Below, in pieces: positions 46,529 to 54,707 of a stretch of DNA of 64,000 nucleotides (its first letter is position 1; every line of letters begins with the position of its first letter). This DNA is from Lysinibacillus sphaericus OT4b.31 (GTDB lineage Bacteria > Bacillota > Bacilli > Bacillales_A > Planococcaceae). Under the pieces are notes generated by a model that was not told the DNA's origin, did no database searches, and was given only the letters and a program-made list of their open reading frames with translations. The DNA lies in NCBI RefSeq assembly GCF_000392615.1, contig NZ_KB933398.1:527927-591926 (forward strand). Reading direction: 5' to 3'. The translations under genes were made by a program, and so were the position numbers.

Positions 46529-46680
46529 ATACCCGTAGACAAACTCGAAAAAATATCGGGTATGCCTACAGTCTTTTTATCTTTTTCAATAAATATAGAT
46601 AAGACCGTTATTTCCACTACGGGCGGGGTCAAGCTGCTTCCCTCAGTTCAGGATCTCGACTTTCCCGCTTTTCCCGTAGG
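46529..46680 (-). repeat. Composite intergenic repeat, copy E
   Basis: Hairpin ATACCCG...CGGGTAT (46529-46563) and CCTACAGTCTTTTT on plus, spacer, then a body from 46603 in the same orientation as copy C (GTCGAGATCC-TGA-GGGAAGCAGCT on minus shared with C). The body is cut near 46680, where a transposase fragment begins. It lies upstream of the CorA-like gene, not after a gene, so it ends no obvious transcript. Confidence 0.7.
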
Positions 46681-46847
46681 AACGGAAGAGTATGTTCTAT
46701 TTGGTAGGAGAAAGCCATTTTTTGAAGGTAGTTCTCTTGTTTTTTAGCGAGTATATGAGCATACAGGTAGCATTTGATTTCGTAATAAGAAATTCGTAAT
46801 CAGAGGTGTTTTATAAACAGCATCAACTGCCATAAATGGTCCTTCGG
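46681..46847 (-). pseudogene. IS1182-family transposase remnant (central part)
   Basis: Minus strand reads EGPFMAVDAVYKTPLITNFL, LRNQMLPVCSYTR, a stop, then KTRELPSKNGFLL: the central block FxAVDAGYKTP...RPVMPYTRPKTK of IS1182 transposases. It lies between two facing repeat copies (E and F). The remaining bases 46848-46941 show nothing else. Confidence 0.65.
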
Positions 46848-46941
46848 TACAGGCTGTTCACGCTTATTAATTTTTCGTCATCATGTTTATTTCAAGTATT
46901 TTAGCAGGTTCGGAGCAGAATAGAAACAGTAGGTGATACAA

Positions 46942-47140
46942 GTTGATTGGAGTGGAAGGCGCGACACTTCTGCAGGAACAGCACGTGCGGAAAATCAATT
47001 TTTGCGGCAATCCGCCGCAAAAATTAGTTGGAGCCATGCCTGCGGAAAAGGAGCGCCTGAAACGGAAATCAACGGTTTCTTACTATAAAGAAAAAAGACT
47101 GTCTACAAACTCAAAATTTCTTTGAATTTGTAGACAGTCT
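46942..47140 (+). repeat. Composite intergenic repeat, copy F, with terminator for patB
   Basis: Body 46942-47075 (GTTGATTGGAGTGG to GGAAATCAACGG), spacer, then a 20-bp hairpin (47096-47115 with 47121-47140; one mismatch) whose minus-strand reading ends in a T run, as needed to terminate patB. The body has an extra nested hairpin TTTTTGCGGC/GCCGCAAAAA (46999-47023) not seen in the other copies. A further 11-bp hairpin lies at 47144-47171. Confidence 0.75.
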
Positions 47141-47227
47141 GAAAGGATATCTCAAGTACCTGAGATATCCTGAAAAGGGTCCAAAGTAATTCTTCATGAA
47201 TAAAATCGACCACTTTTAAAATGATGA

Positions 47228-48397
47228 TTATAATAATGCGCGCTTAAAGCGTGTAACACCATCTTTAACAGTTTCAAATGAACAAGCAACATTCATGCGT
47301 AGGAAGCCACGACCTTCTTCTCCATACTTTGTGCCAGGCTCTAACGCCACTTTACCAATTTCAAGTAATCGTTGCATCATTACTTCTTCATCGATTTCCA
47401 TCTCGCGGTAATCAATCCAAAGTAAATATGTGCCTTGCGGTTTCTCAACACGAATACCAGGTAATTGTTCTAACTCTGCCATTACATATGCCATGTTGTT
47501 CGAAATATAAGGGAGTAATTCCTCTAACCACGCAGAACCTTCTGTATATGCAGCATGCATGGCGATAGGTGCAAAGCTATTTAATGAGCCCTGACCACTA
47601 GCCATGTTGACGGCCTCTAACTGCGCACGCTTTTTCTTATCTGTTACAATCATATAGGCAATTTGAATGCCTGCTAAATTAAATGTTTTCGTTGGTGCCA
47701 TACATGTAATAATACGATCTATTTCATCTCCTGCAACCTTGGCAAGAGGTGTATGTACTGCGCCTTCTAACATTAAATCTGAGTGAATTTCATCAGAAAT
47801 AACAACAACATCATATTTTGCACATAATCGAACAATTTCTTTTAATGTAGCTTCATCCCATACATAGCCCCCTGGATTATGCGGATTACATAATATATAA
47901 GCTTTTACATTTTGAGCAAGAGCCTGTTCAAAGGCCTCAAAATCAAAAACAAATGTACCGTCTTTCTCTACTAAAGGACATGAAACAACTTCTCGGCCAT
48001 TACTTTTAGGTATGTTAAAGAATGGAGGATAGACAGGTGATGATATAAGCACCTTATCTTCTAGCTTAGTAAATGCTGTTATGGCATTTGCCAAAGCAGA
48101 AACAACACCGTTGTTGAATAAAATAGAGTCCTTGTCAATGTGCCAACCATGTCGGGTATCCTGCCAGTCTACTATTGACTGTAGTGCTTTCTCACTGATA
48201 AAGCTATAGCCAAAGACAGCGTTTTCAGCATGCTCTTGCAGTGCCTGTGACACAGCTGCAGGTGGAGCAAAATCCATATCAGCTACCCACATTGGTAGTA
48301 TTTCTGAAGCACCTTTTAACCCATATACTTTTTCCATTGCGTCCCATTTTACAGAGTTAGAATGACGACGAATAATAGTATTATCGAAAATAGACAA
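47228..48397 (-). CDS. patB: PatB/MalY-type C-S lyase (cystathionine beta-lyase)
   Basis: Fold-type I PLP enzyme, 389 aa. Motifs: PMWVADMDF near the N-terminus, NPHNPGG, SDEIHSDL and the PLP lysine in APTKTFNLAG. Members release sulfide or homocysteine from Cys or cystathionine and may act as aminotransferases. Start TTG 48397 (MSIFDNTIIRR) with AAGAGTG; GTG 48406 is possible. Next to yugE, as patB in B. subtilis. Relevant to sulfur metabolism but about 13 kb from the cys cluster and without the leader element. Confidence 0.88.
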   Translation of the reverse strand: MSIFDNTIIRRHSNSVKWDAMEKVYGLKGASEILPMWVADMDFAPPAAVSQALQEHAENAVFGYSFISEKALQSIVDWQDTRHGWHIDKDSILFNNGVVSALANAITAFTKLEDKVLISSPVYPPFFNIPKSNGREVVSCPLVEKDGTFVFDFEAFEQALAQNVKAYILCNPHNPGGYVWDEATLKEIVRLCAKYDVVVISDEIHSDLMLEGAVHTPLAKVAGDEIDRIITCMAPTKTFNLAGIQIAYMIVTDKKKRAQLEAVNMASGQGSLNSFAPIAMHAAYTEGSAWLEELLPYISNNMAYVMAELEQLPGIRVEKPQGTYLLWIDYREMEIDEEVMMQRLLEIGKVALEPGTKYGEEGRGFLRMNVACSFETVKDGVTRFKRALL

Positions 48398-48460
48398 GCA
48401 AATCACTCTTTTCTTTTTTATTTCCTATGGTATCATACGAGTATGATAAAAGGATAATAG

Positions 48461-48730
48461 GTGAGTATTTTGGAAAATATTAAAATGAATCAAGCAGCCG
48501 TGCATCTGCTAGAGGAATGGGATCCATTCCACTTAGGTCCAGACCATTATGATACGGAAACAGCTGATGTCGTAGCAGCACTGCAAGGAATTGATGATCC
48601 TTCAGTACTAGCAAAGGTTATTCAGGAAACATATGAGCATTCGTTTGAACAATGGATTCCATTCGAAGATTGTGTAGCCATTTCGTACAAACTCATTGCT
48701 ATTAAATTCGAAGCAAAGTGTATTATTTAA
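48461..48730 (+). CDS. yugE: YugE-like protein (DUF1871)
   Basis: About 89 aa, soluble. VVAALQGIDDPSVLAKVIQ and WIPFEDCVAISYKL fit DUF1871/YugE. The start could be GTG 48461 (AAAGGA upstream) or TTG 48470 (AGGTGAG upstream). Divergent from patB across 63 nt, as in B. subtilis. Function unknown. Confidence 0.75.
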   Translation: MSILENIKMNQAAVHLLEEWDPFHLGPDHYDTETADVVAALQGIDDPSVLAKVIQETYEHSFEQWIPFEDCVAISYKLIAIKFEAKCII

Positions 48731-48847
48731 TATAAAAGTCCCCAGCAATTTTGGTGGAGACAATAATACTAATTTTATTGTGTAGGCGTACAGCAGTTTC
48801 TGTTTAAATTTGTAGCAACTGTCCAACTATGCTGAACTGTTTGTAAT

Positions 48848-48883
48848 AATAATCCTCGCTCCCATGACGGTGCGAGGATTATT
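48848..48883. terminator. Bidirectional terminator
   Basis: 12-bp perfect stem (48848-48859 with 48872-48883), AT-rich flanks; converging yugE and the NSS transporter gene. Confidence 0.75.
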
Positions 48884-48893
48884 TATTTATTTA

Positions 48894-50231
48894 TTAAAAT
48901 AATGGAAGTATACCTTGAATGAAAATTATCAATATCGCAATGGGTGCTACATAGCGGATCAAAATATACCAAATGTTAAACATTAAACTCGACGAAGCAA
49001 GCTCCCGACGTGAAATATCTTTAGTATAGTAATAACCTGCAAAGATGGAAATGAGTAAAGCACCAATTGGCATACCAACACTATTCGTAATAAAGTCAAC
49101 AAAATCGAAGATAGAACGATCTAAAATTTGCACATCGGATAACAGACCAAATGATAAGGCACTTGGAATTCCGAAGATGAAAATAATGACCCCACCAATC
49201 CAGGCAATTTTTTTACGTTTTTCAGGCTTATCTCCAATCGCTATCGCAACAACAATCTCCAGCATCGAAATGGATGAAGTTACTGTGGCAAATAGTAAAA
49301 GGATAAAGAAAATAGTTAAGAACAGGCCACCGAGCGGTAATTGTTGAAAGACAGCTGGCAAAATGATGAATACCAGACCTGGTCCTTGATCAGGTGTATA
49401 ACCAAGTGCAAACACTGCTGGGAAAATGACAAGTCCTGCAAGTAGCGAAATGATGATATTCATAGAGGCTACATTTATAGCTGAATTACCAATTTTCTCC
49501 GTTTTCGGCAGATATGAAGCATAGGTAATCATGACCGCAATACCGACACTTAACGAGAAGAATGCTTGTCCGAGCGCCTTTAAAAATGTTTCGGCATTCA
49601 AGTAAGACCAGTCAGGCACGAACATGAATTTAACGCCTTCCATTGCACCATCTAGTGTTAATGATCGGACAACTAATACGATGAAGAAAATGAATAGTAG
49701 TGGCATCATCCATGTACTCGCTTTTTCAATGCCGCCTTTAATGCCCCCAGAAACAATCGCGATGGTTAATAGTAAGAATAAACCTTGCACAAGCACCGCT
49801 TCGAATGGGCTAGAGATAATGCTGCCAAACATATCAGCGTAATTGGTATCATTACCACCACTATTTAGCTGAAACGTTAGTGCACGTCCTAAGTAACTTA
49901 AAATCCAACCACCAACAACGCTATAGAAAGATAAGATTAAACCAGCAATAATCATGCCGCCCCAACCTATCAAATACCATGGTTTTCCTGGTGCTTGCTC
50001 TTTGAATGATGTCACGGCATCCTTTTGTCCCCGACGACCAATCATAAATTCAGCAATTAATACCGGTAAACCGATAAAGAACGTACATAAAATGAATAGC
50101 AGAATAAATACACTTCCACCATTTGTCCCCGCCATATAGGGGAATTTCCAGATTGCCCCTAGCCCGATGGCACTGCCAGCCGCTGCTAGGATAAATCCAA
50201 TTTTAGATGTAAATTGATCTCTCGATGACAC
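48894..50231 (-). CDS. Sodium-dependent transporter, NSS family
   Basis: 445-residue neurotransmitter:sodium symporter family member, about 11-12 membrane segments. The N-terminal Na+/substrate block GFILAAAGSAIGLGAIWKFPYMAGTNGG is intact, as are the SLSVGIAVMITYASYLP and VTSSISMLEI helices. Start GTG 50231 with AAGGGGG. Bacterial members carry amino acids such as Trp, Leu or Tyr; substrate not predictable. Confidence 0.88.
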   Translation of the reverse strand: MSSRDQFTSKIGFILAAAGSAIGLGAIWKFPYMAGTNGGSVFILLFILCTFFIGLPVLIAEFMIGRRGQKDAVTSFKEQAPGKPWYLIGWGGMIIAGLILSFYSVVGGWILSYLGRALTFQLNSGGNDTNYADMFGSIISSPFEAVLVQGLFLLLTIAIVSGGIKGGIEKASTWMMPLLFIFFIVLVVRSLTLDGAMEGVKFMFVPDWSYLNAETFLKALGQAFFSLSVGIAVMITYASYLPKTEKIGNSAINVASMNIIISLLAGLVIFPAVFALGYTPDQGPGLVFIILPAVFQQLPLGGLFLTIFFILLLFATVTSSISMLEIVVAIAIGDKPEKRKKIAWIGGVIIFIFGIPSALSFGLLSDVQILDRSIFDFVDFITNSVGMPIGALLISIFAGYYYTKDISRRELASSSLMFNIWYILIRYVAPIAILIIFIQGILPLF

Positions 50232-50448
50232 GAAAATAAAGCCCCCTTATACTAAAGTTTTATTTTACCGCAAAAATTTCATAACACAAGGCAAATATCA
50301 GAAAATTTACTATAAATTCACCTGCATCCTGCGATAAAGGGTTCAACCAGTGTAACAGGCTACAATGCGACAGTTCTAATGGTCTACCAGCCCGATCTAT
50401 CAGAACTTTTACTAGCATTTACCTAAGTAATCCAAATTCATTTAAATA

Positions 50449-50475
50449 TGTAACAATTAGGAGGGAAAGTTCGTT
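50449..50475 (+). promoter_or_regulatory. ECF-type promoter, probably autoregulatory
   Basis: TGTAAC (50449-50454), 17-bp spacer, CGTT (50472-50475), resembling the AAC/CGT promoters read by ECF sigma factors, 33 nt before the sigma factor gene. The rest of 50232-50448 shows no gene. Confidence 0.6.
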
Positions 50476-50507
50476 ACATACACACAAAGCAATAAGGGGG
50501 GAGAACA

Positions 50508-51056
50508 ATGCCGGAGTCTAAATTAATTGAACAGGCACAGCAAGGCGACAAAGAAGCCTATATCGAACTAATTCGTATACATCAGCGAACAGTTGAAAAA
50601 TTCGCCTTTCAATGTGGAGTACATAGCAGTGATTTAGCAGATGTGTCACAGGAGGTGTTTGTAAAGTTATATCGCTTTTTGCATCAATTTAAGCAGGATC
50701 GTTTTACCACATGGCTCTATAAAGTCACACTCAATGCGACACGAGATTATTATCGAAAGGAGCAACGGGAGCTAGCAAAAGAGGCGTTGCTAGGCACACT
50801 GCAACATATTCCTAGTGCTTCAGCAGAAAGGCATGTCCTTAATTTTGAGGAAGACAGGCTATTACATAATGCCATTCAAGCACTCGATGAAAAATATCGT
50901 TATCCTCTCGTATTATTTTACTTTCATGAATTGAAGTACGAGGAAATTGCAGAGGTGCTCGGCATTTCCTTGTCAACAGTGAAAGTTCGTATTTTACGTG
51001 CAAAAGAAAAACTTAAAGTAGTTTTGTTAGAGGAAGGGAGTGTTGAAAATGGATGA
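50508..51056 (+). CDS. ECF-type RNA polymerase sigma factor
   Basis: 182 aa. Region 2: DVSQEVFVKLYRFLHQFKQDRFTTWLYKVTLNATRDYYRK. Region 4: LDEKYRYPLVLFYFHELKYEEIAEVLGISLSTVKVRILRAKEKL. SD GGGGGGAG precedes ATG 50508. It overlaps the following membrane protein gene by 8 nt, the usual arrangement with an anti-sigma factor. Likely autoregulated through the promoter at 50449. Confidence 0.9.
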   Translation: MPESKLIEQAQQGDKEAYIELIRIHQRTVEKFAFQCGVHSSDLADVSQEVFVKLYRFLHQFKQDRFTTWLYKVTLNATRDYYRKEQRELAKEALLGTLQHIPSASAERHVLNFEEDRLLHNAIQALDEKYRYPLVLFYFHELKYEEIAEVLGISLSTVKVRILRAKEKLKVVLLEEGSVENG

Positions 51057-52701
51057 GCAACAATTTGACAAACGCATGGCGCTCTTAAAAAAATCGTATG
51101 ATCGCCTAGAACCCCAATTAGATCCCGTAGATGTATTCGCGCAAATCGAAGCAGAGAAAGCTCCCCCACCTCAGCACATTGTTTCCTCACCACAGAAGCA
51201 CTCAAAGAAATGGCAAAAGCCAGCTGTTTTGATAGCGAGTATTGCAAGTGTGCTCTTAGTTGGTGTGTTGGCGACACCATATGTAATAAAACAGCCAGAA
51301 AATGTACAGAGTGAAGTATCACAGAAGCCGGCTCCGAAAAAGGTTGGAAATGAGGATTGGGTTGAAAATATAACTAAAAAATATAATAGTAAAAAAGAGC
51401 AAATTAGGAGAGAGTTGAAAGTTTCTATAGATGAACTGACAGCATTTGATTTTATAAAGAATGCAGATTCAACTTTAGATTTTTATACAAAAAGTAATAT
51501 GCATTTGCTTTCAAGTGATGTCGAATATTTAAAGAGTACTGAAGAAGTTATTTTCAATGAATTGATGACACCAAAGAGGGCGTTGGAAAGGATTAAAAAA
51601 TATAATAAATTAACTTTTGACGAATCGTATGAAGTTTATAGCTTATACGTAAAATCTGTTGCAGAACTTGAGATTTTTTACAGTAAGCTCCTTGAACCGT
51701 ATGCACACGTTTTAATGAAGACAAAAGATAGAGATCAGCTACCTTCAGATTTAAGAGCAATTATTGAAGCGGCAAACAAACAATTTATGGAACTTCAAAT
51801 AGATGAAGAAGGGGTATTTTACTTTAAAGCAAATCCAATAGATGGGGAATTTGCACCAAACTATATTAATCAATTACATCCAGATATTTTCGGTTTTTTT
51901 GAGTATTTACAAAAGGGAAATTTATTATTAGCGGATGACTTACGCTACACACGAGAAGAAACCGTGAAATCCTTAAAAATAATGGAGCGCTCATTACTAG
52001 CAAATGTGAATGCAGGATCACCTAATTATAAGTTAATAAGAAAAAACTTCGAAAGTACTTGGCTGGCGTTATTAAAAGGTACTGATAATTATCCTGCTAT
52101 GACGAAGAAGGGTAAAATTAATGAACAATATATTGAATTTTTACAAAAGTTAGCTGATGGTAGCTATGGTGAGGTAATGAGAGTTTGTGCTGAAAAAATC
52201 TTGAAAGAATTACAACGGGACGGATACTCTGAAACATTGGCACAATTATCTTCTTTTGAGATTTGGAAGACACTATTGCAGAGACGTGAAGAAACAATAG
52301 GCTATTTAAATGATAGTGATTTTAGTATTGTTGACATGGATAGATTACAAAAAGAACAAATTAAGGCAATATATGAGCAGTACACAAAGAACGATGATGA
52401 AGCAATTATTAATCAACTACGCCCTATTAATATAGTTGCGCTCTATTTATATGCAAGCATCGTTGGAAATGATTCAGTGCAAAGGTCATTATTGATGCAA
52501 GATGCAAAAATTGGTGCAAGTACACTACAAGAAATTAAGAGTTTGGATGTATTTAGTGAGTTAGGTGAGTATGATGGTATTCAACCAATAGTGGCGGTCC
52601 GCGTTACTAAAGGGTATCAGGAAAGGTATGGCAGACAGTTTATTATAAAAGTAACGTACAATAAGGATGGTCATTATCGTATCACAGAGATTATGGATTG
52701 A
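51049..52701 (+). CDS. Single-pass membrane protein, probable anti-sigma factor with large unknown outer domain
   Basis: 550 aa. The first about 55 residues are cytosolic, a membrane segment follows (about 56-80, AVLIASIASVLLVGVLATPYV), and the remaining about 465 residues would be outside. That domain is Lys/Glu-rich and mainly helical; no known motif, catalytic signature or repeats seen. Start ATG 51049 with AGGAAGGGAG; it overlaps the sigma gene by 8 nt. The anti-sigma role is inferred from context and topology. The outer part is AT-richer than the sigma gene. Confidence 0.65.
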   Translation: MDEQQFDKRMALLKKSYDRLEPQLDPVDVFAQIEAEKAPPPQHIVSSPQKHSKKWQKPAVLIASIASVLLVGVLATPYVIKQPENVQSEVSQKPAPKKVGNEDWVENITKKYNSKKEQIRRELKVSIDELTAFDFIKNADSTLDFYTKSNMHLLSSDVEYLKSTEEVIFNELMTPKRALERIKKYNKLTFDESYEVYSLYVKSVAELEIFYSKLLEPYAHVLMKTKDRDQLPSDLRAIIEAANKQFMELQIDEEGVFYFKANPIDGEFAPNYINQLHPDIFGFFEYLQKGNLLLADDLRYTREETVKSLKIMERSLLANVNAGSPNYKLIRKNFESTWLALLKGTDNYPAMTKKGKINEQYIEFLQKLADGSYGEVMRVCAEKILKELQRDGYSETLAQLSSFEIWKTLLQRREETIGYLNDSDFSIVDMDRLQKEQIKAIYEQYTKNDDEAIINQLRPINIVALYLYASIVGNDSVQRSLLMQDAKIGASTLQEIKSLDVFSELGEYDGIQPIVAVRVTKGYQERYGRQFIIKVTYNKDGHYRITEIMD

Positions 52702-52789
52702 TAAGACGATTTTTTGCCCCACTTATTTACATATGTTATAATTTAATGTGATATATACGTAGCAAACATATAGAAAGTGGGCAAAGGTT

Positions 52790-53167
52790 ATGGTAAAAAA
52801 ATATGAATTAGGAGACGTGTTGACCGGAAAAGTTACAGGTATTCAACCGTACGGTGCATTTGTAGCACTTGATGAAGAAACACAAGGCCTTGTGCATATT
52901 TCCGAAATTACGTACGGCTTTGTAAAAGACGTGAGTGAATTTTTATCGGTTGGGCAAGAGGTAGAAGTAAAGGTACTTGAGATCGATGAAGCGGCCGAGA
53001 AAATTAGTTTATCAATGCGAGCTTTACAAGAACGCCCTACAACGTTACGAAAAAAAGATGCACCACCACGTAAATCATTGCAGGACCGCGTAGATGAGTC
53101 AGATGCTAATGGCTTTAACTCCCTAAAAGACAAATTACAAGACTGGATCGAACAGTCAGGACATTAA
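52790..53167 (+). CDS. yugI: S1-domain RNA-binding protein, general stress protein 13 (YugI)
   Basis: 125 aa with one S1 domain (residues 5-75; GKVTGIQPYGAFVALDE, GLVHISEI, KVLEIDEAAEKISLSMRA) and a basic, then acidic C-terminal tail. Matches B. subtilis YugI/GSP13, which binds ribosomes. AAAGTGGG precedes ATG 52790. Monocistronic, ending at the 53172 terminator. Confidence 0.88.
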   Translation: MVKKYELGDVLTGKVTGIQPYGAFVALDEETQGLVHISEITYGFVKDVSEFLSVGQEVEVKVLEIDEAAEKISLSMRALQERPTTLRKKDAPPRKSLQDRVDESDANGFNSLKDKLQDWIEQSGH

Positions 53168-53171
53168 AGAA

Positions 53172-53212
53172 ATGAGGATGCCTCCATATGTAGGCATCCT
53201 CATTTTTTTTTT
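53172..53212 (+). terminator. Intrinsic terminator after yugI
   Basis: 12-bp perfect stem (53172-53183 with 53192-53203) and a ten-T run. Confidence 0.85.
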
Positions 53213-53250
53213 TGAACTCTTTCAACTGAGCAGCATTTCTTAAACCTAAG

Positions 53251-54558
53251 CTATTGTTTTTTGATTTTTCGTAATCGATATTGTAGGTTTTGTCGACTCA
53301 TACCAAGCGCACCTGCAGCTTTTGTAATATTACCCTCATATAAATTCAATACATTTTGCACATAATAGGATTCGGCTTCACGTAAATAAGCATCGAGCGG
53401 CATGACATCATTTTGCTGCTGAAACATAAAGAACTCCGGTTCTCGATCTGATGTGTCATGCTGCTGTACTTTGAAACGGAAATGAAGCGGTAGCAAGTCA
53501 TGGGTAACCGTTGTCTCAGTTGTCATAAACGATACAATTTCATCCAGTAATAACTCAAGCTCCTTTAAGTTTCCAGGCCAATCATATTGTAAGAATAATG
53601 TTTGAACATCAGGTGCAAGATCCTGCACATTTGAAGCAAATCGTTCACGATGTCTGCTAAAATAATCAGCAATAAACGGTAGAATATCTTCTTTTCGATC
53701 CGTTAAATTGGGAATTGTAATAGCCATTGTTGCGAAGAAATAATAGAGCGATTTTGAAAGCTTCTTCTGTGCAATTAATGCAATTGGATCACTGCCTACG
53801 CTACCAATCAACATGTATTTTGACTGTGGAAAGGATTGCAATAATTCTAATAATTGTTCTTGTACATCAAGGCTTAAAAAATCAATACGTTCAAAGAAAA
53901 ATGTATACGCCTTGTCATCTCGTAAAAGCTCTTTCACTTTATCAAGAACCGATTGCGCAGAACGTCGACTAAATAGTGTTATAAATGCCTCTGGATCGGG
54001 CGAAGCGGCATGGTGAATACCTTCTGCTACTAAATCCTTTCCAGTGCCAGATTCTCCAATCAGTAAAACGGGTAATTTGACGGCGGCAGCTTTTTTTGCA
54101 TTCGCGATAACCTGCTTCATCGTTTCGGAAACAGCGGTAATCATATCAAATGTTAAAGGTTCATCATAGCGACGCAGAGGCTGATACACTAATTTTTCGA
54201 GTGATGTAATATCGCGTGCAAATTCGATGGCTCCTATTAGTTTGTTTTTTTCAAAAAGCGGAAATGTATCATTAATAGTGGTAATTTCATGCCCATTTTT
54301 ATTCCAATAAGTTTGCTTTACATTTATTTCTTTCATCCCAGTTTGTAAAACACGCATTAAAGTACTTTCATGTTGACGAAAAGAAAATAGTTCAATAATT
54401 GAGCGATCAGCTAATTCATCAAAATGAAATCCCTCAATTTCCTTCATTTTTGTATTATAGATAATTGTCTTACCAGTCACGTCAATTGCATGGATACCAA
54501 CGGATACATTCGTTGCAATAAAATCATAAAAAGGTAGTAAAGGTTCTGAATTTTTCAT
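53251..54558 (-). CDS. RocR-like PAS/AAA+/Fis regulator lacking the GAFTGA loop
   Basis: 435 aa: N-terminal PAS domain (about 10-120), AAA+ domain (about 150-350), Fis-type HTH (YYVQNVLNLYEGNITKAAGALGMSRQNLQYRL). Walker A GESGTGKD is intact, and YDWPGNLKELELLLDEI is present. But where sigma-54 activators have GAFTGA and Walker B LFLDE, this protein goes from AFITLFSRRSAQSVLDKVKE to TFFFERIDF, so GAFTGA is deleted and Walker B degenerate. It likely no longer activates sigma-54 polymerase and may regulate sigma-A promoters, as TyrR does. Divergent from pruA. Confidence 0.8.
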   Translation of the reverse strand: MKNSEPLLPFYDFIATNVSVGIHAIDVTGKTIIYNTKMKEIEGFHFDELADRSIIELFSFRQHESTLMRVLQTGMKEINVKQTYWNKNGHEITTINDTFPLFEKNKLIGAIEFARDITSLEKLVYQPLRRYDEPLTFDMITAVSETMKQVIANAKKAAAVKLPVLLIGESGTGKDLVAEGIHHAASPDPEAFITLFSRRSAQSVLDKVKELLRDDKAYTFFFERIDFLSLDVQEQLLELLQSFPQSKYMLIGSVGSDPIALIAQKKLSKSLYYFFATMAITIPNLTDRKEDILPFIADYFSRHRERFASNVQDLAPDVQTLFLQYDWPGNLKELELLLDEIVSFMTTETTVTHDLLPLHFRFKVQQHDTSDREPEFFMFQQQNDVMPLDAYLREAESYYVQNVLNLYEGNITKAAGALGMSRQNLQYRLRKIKKQ

Positions 54559-54707
54559 AAAATTTGCACCTCAAAAATTTTTTACTTGAAATATGCAACA
54601 AAATTTTGCATTATAATAAGTGTAAGAATATTCTATACGCAAAGAAAATTTGCGTCAATGTTTTTTGCACACTAAACTTTTACATCTCACAAAGGGAGGA
54701 TTTTAGT
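54559..54707. promoter_or_regulatory. pruA control region with repeated TTTGC(A/G) sites
   Basis: Two inverted repeats, TGCAA-N7-TTGCA (54594-54610) next to a TATAAT (54612-54617), and ACGCAAA-N5-TTTGCGT (54637-54655), plus single TTTGCA sites near 54562 and 54665. No -24/-12 (TGGCA-TTGCA) sigma-54 promoter is seen. These are candidate operators for the RocR-like protein. Confidence 0.5.

Noticed and set aside
54564..54707. 47-residue N-terminal extension of PruA
   Set aside because: The stretch is the promoter/operator region and the ATG 54708 has a strong binding site and the family start.
54559..54707. Sigma-54 (-24/-12) promoter before pruA
   Set aside because: No TGGCA-N7-TTGCA pair; only TTGCA halves belonging to inverted repeats were found.
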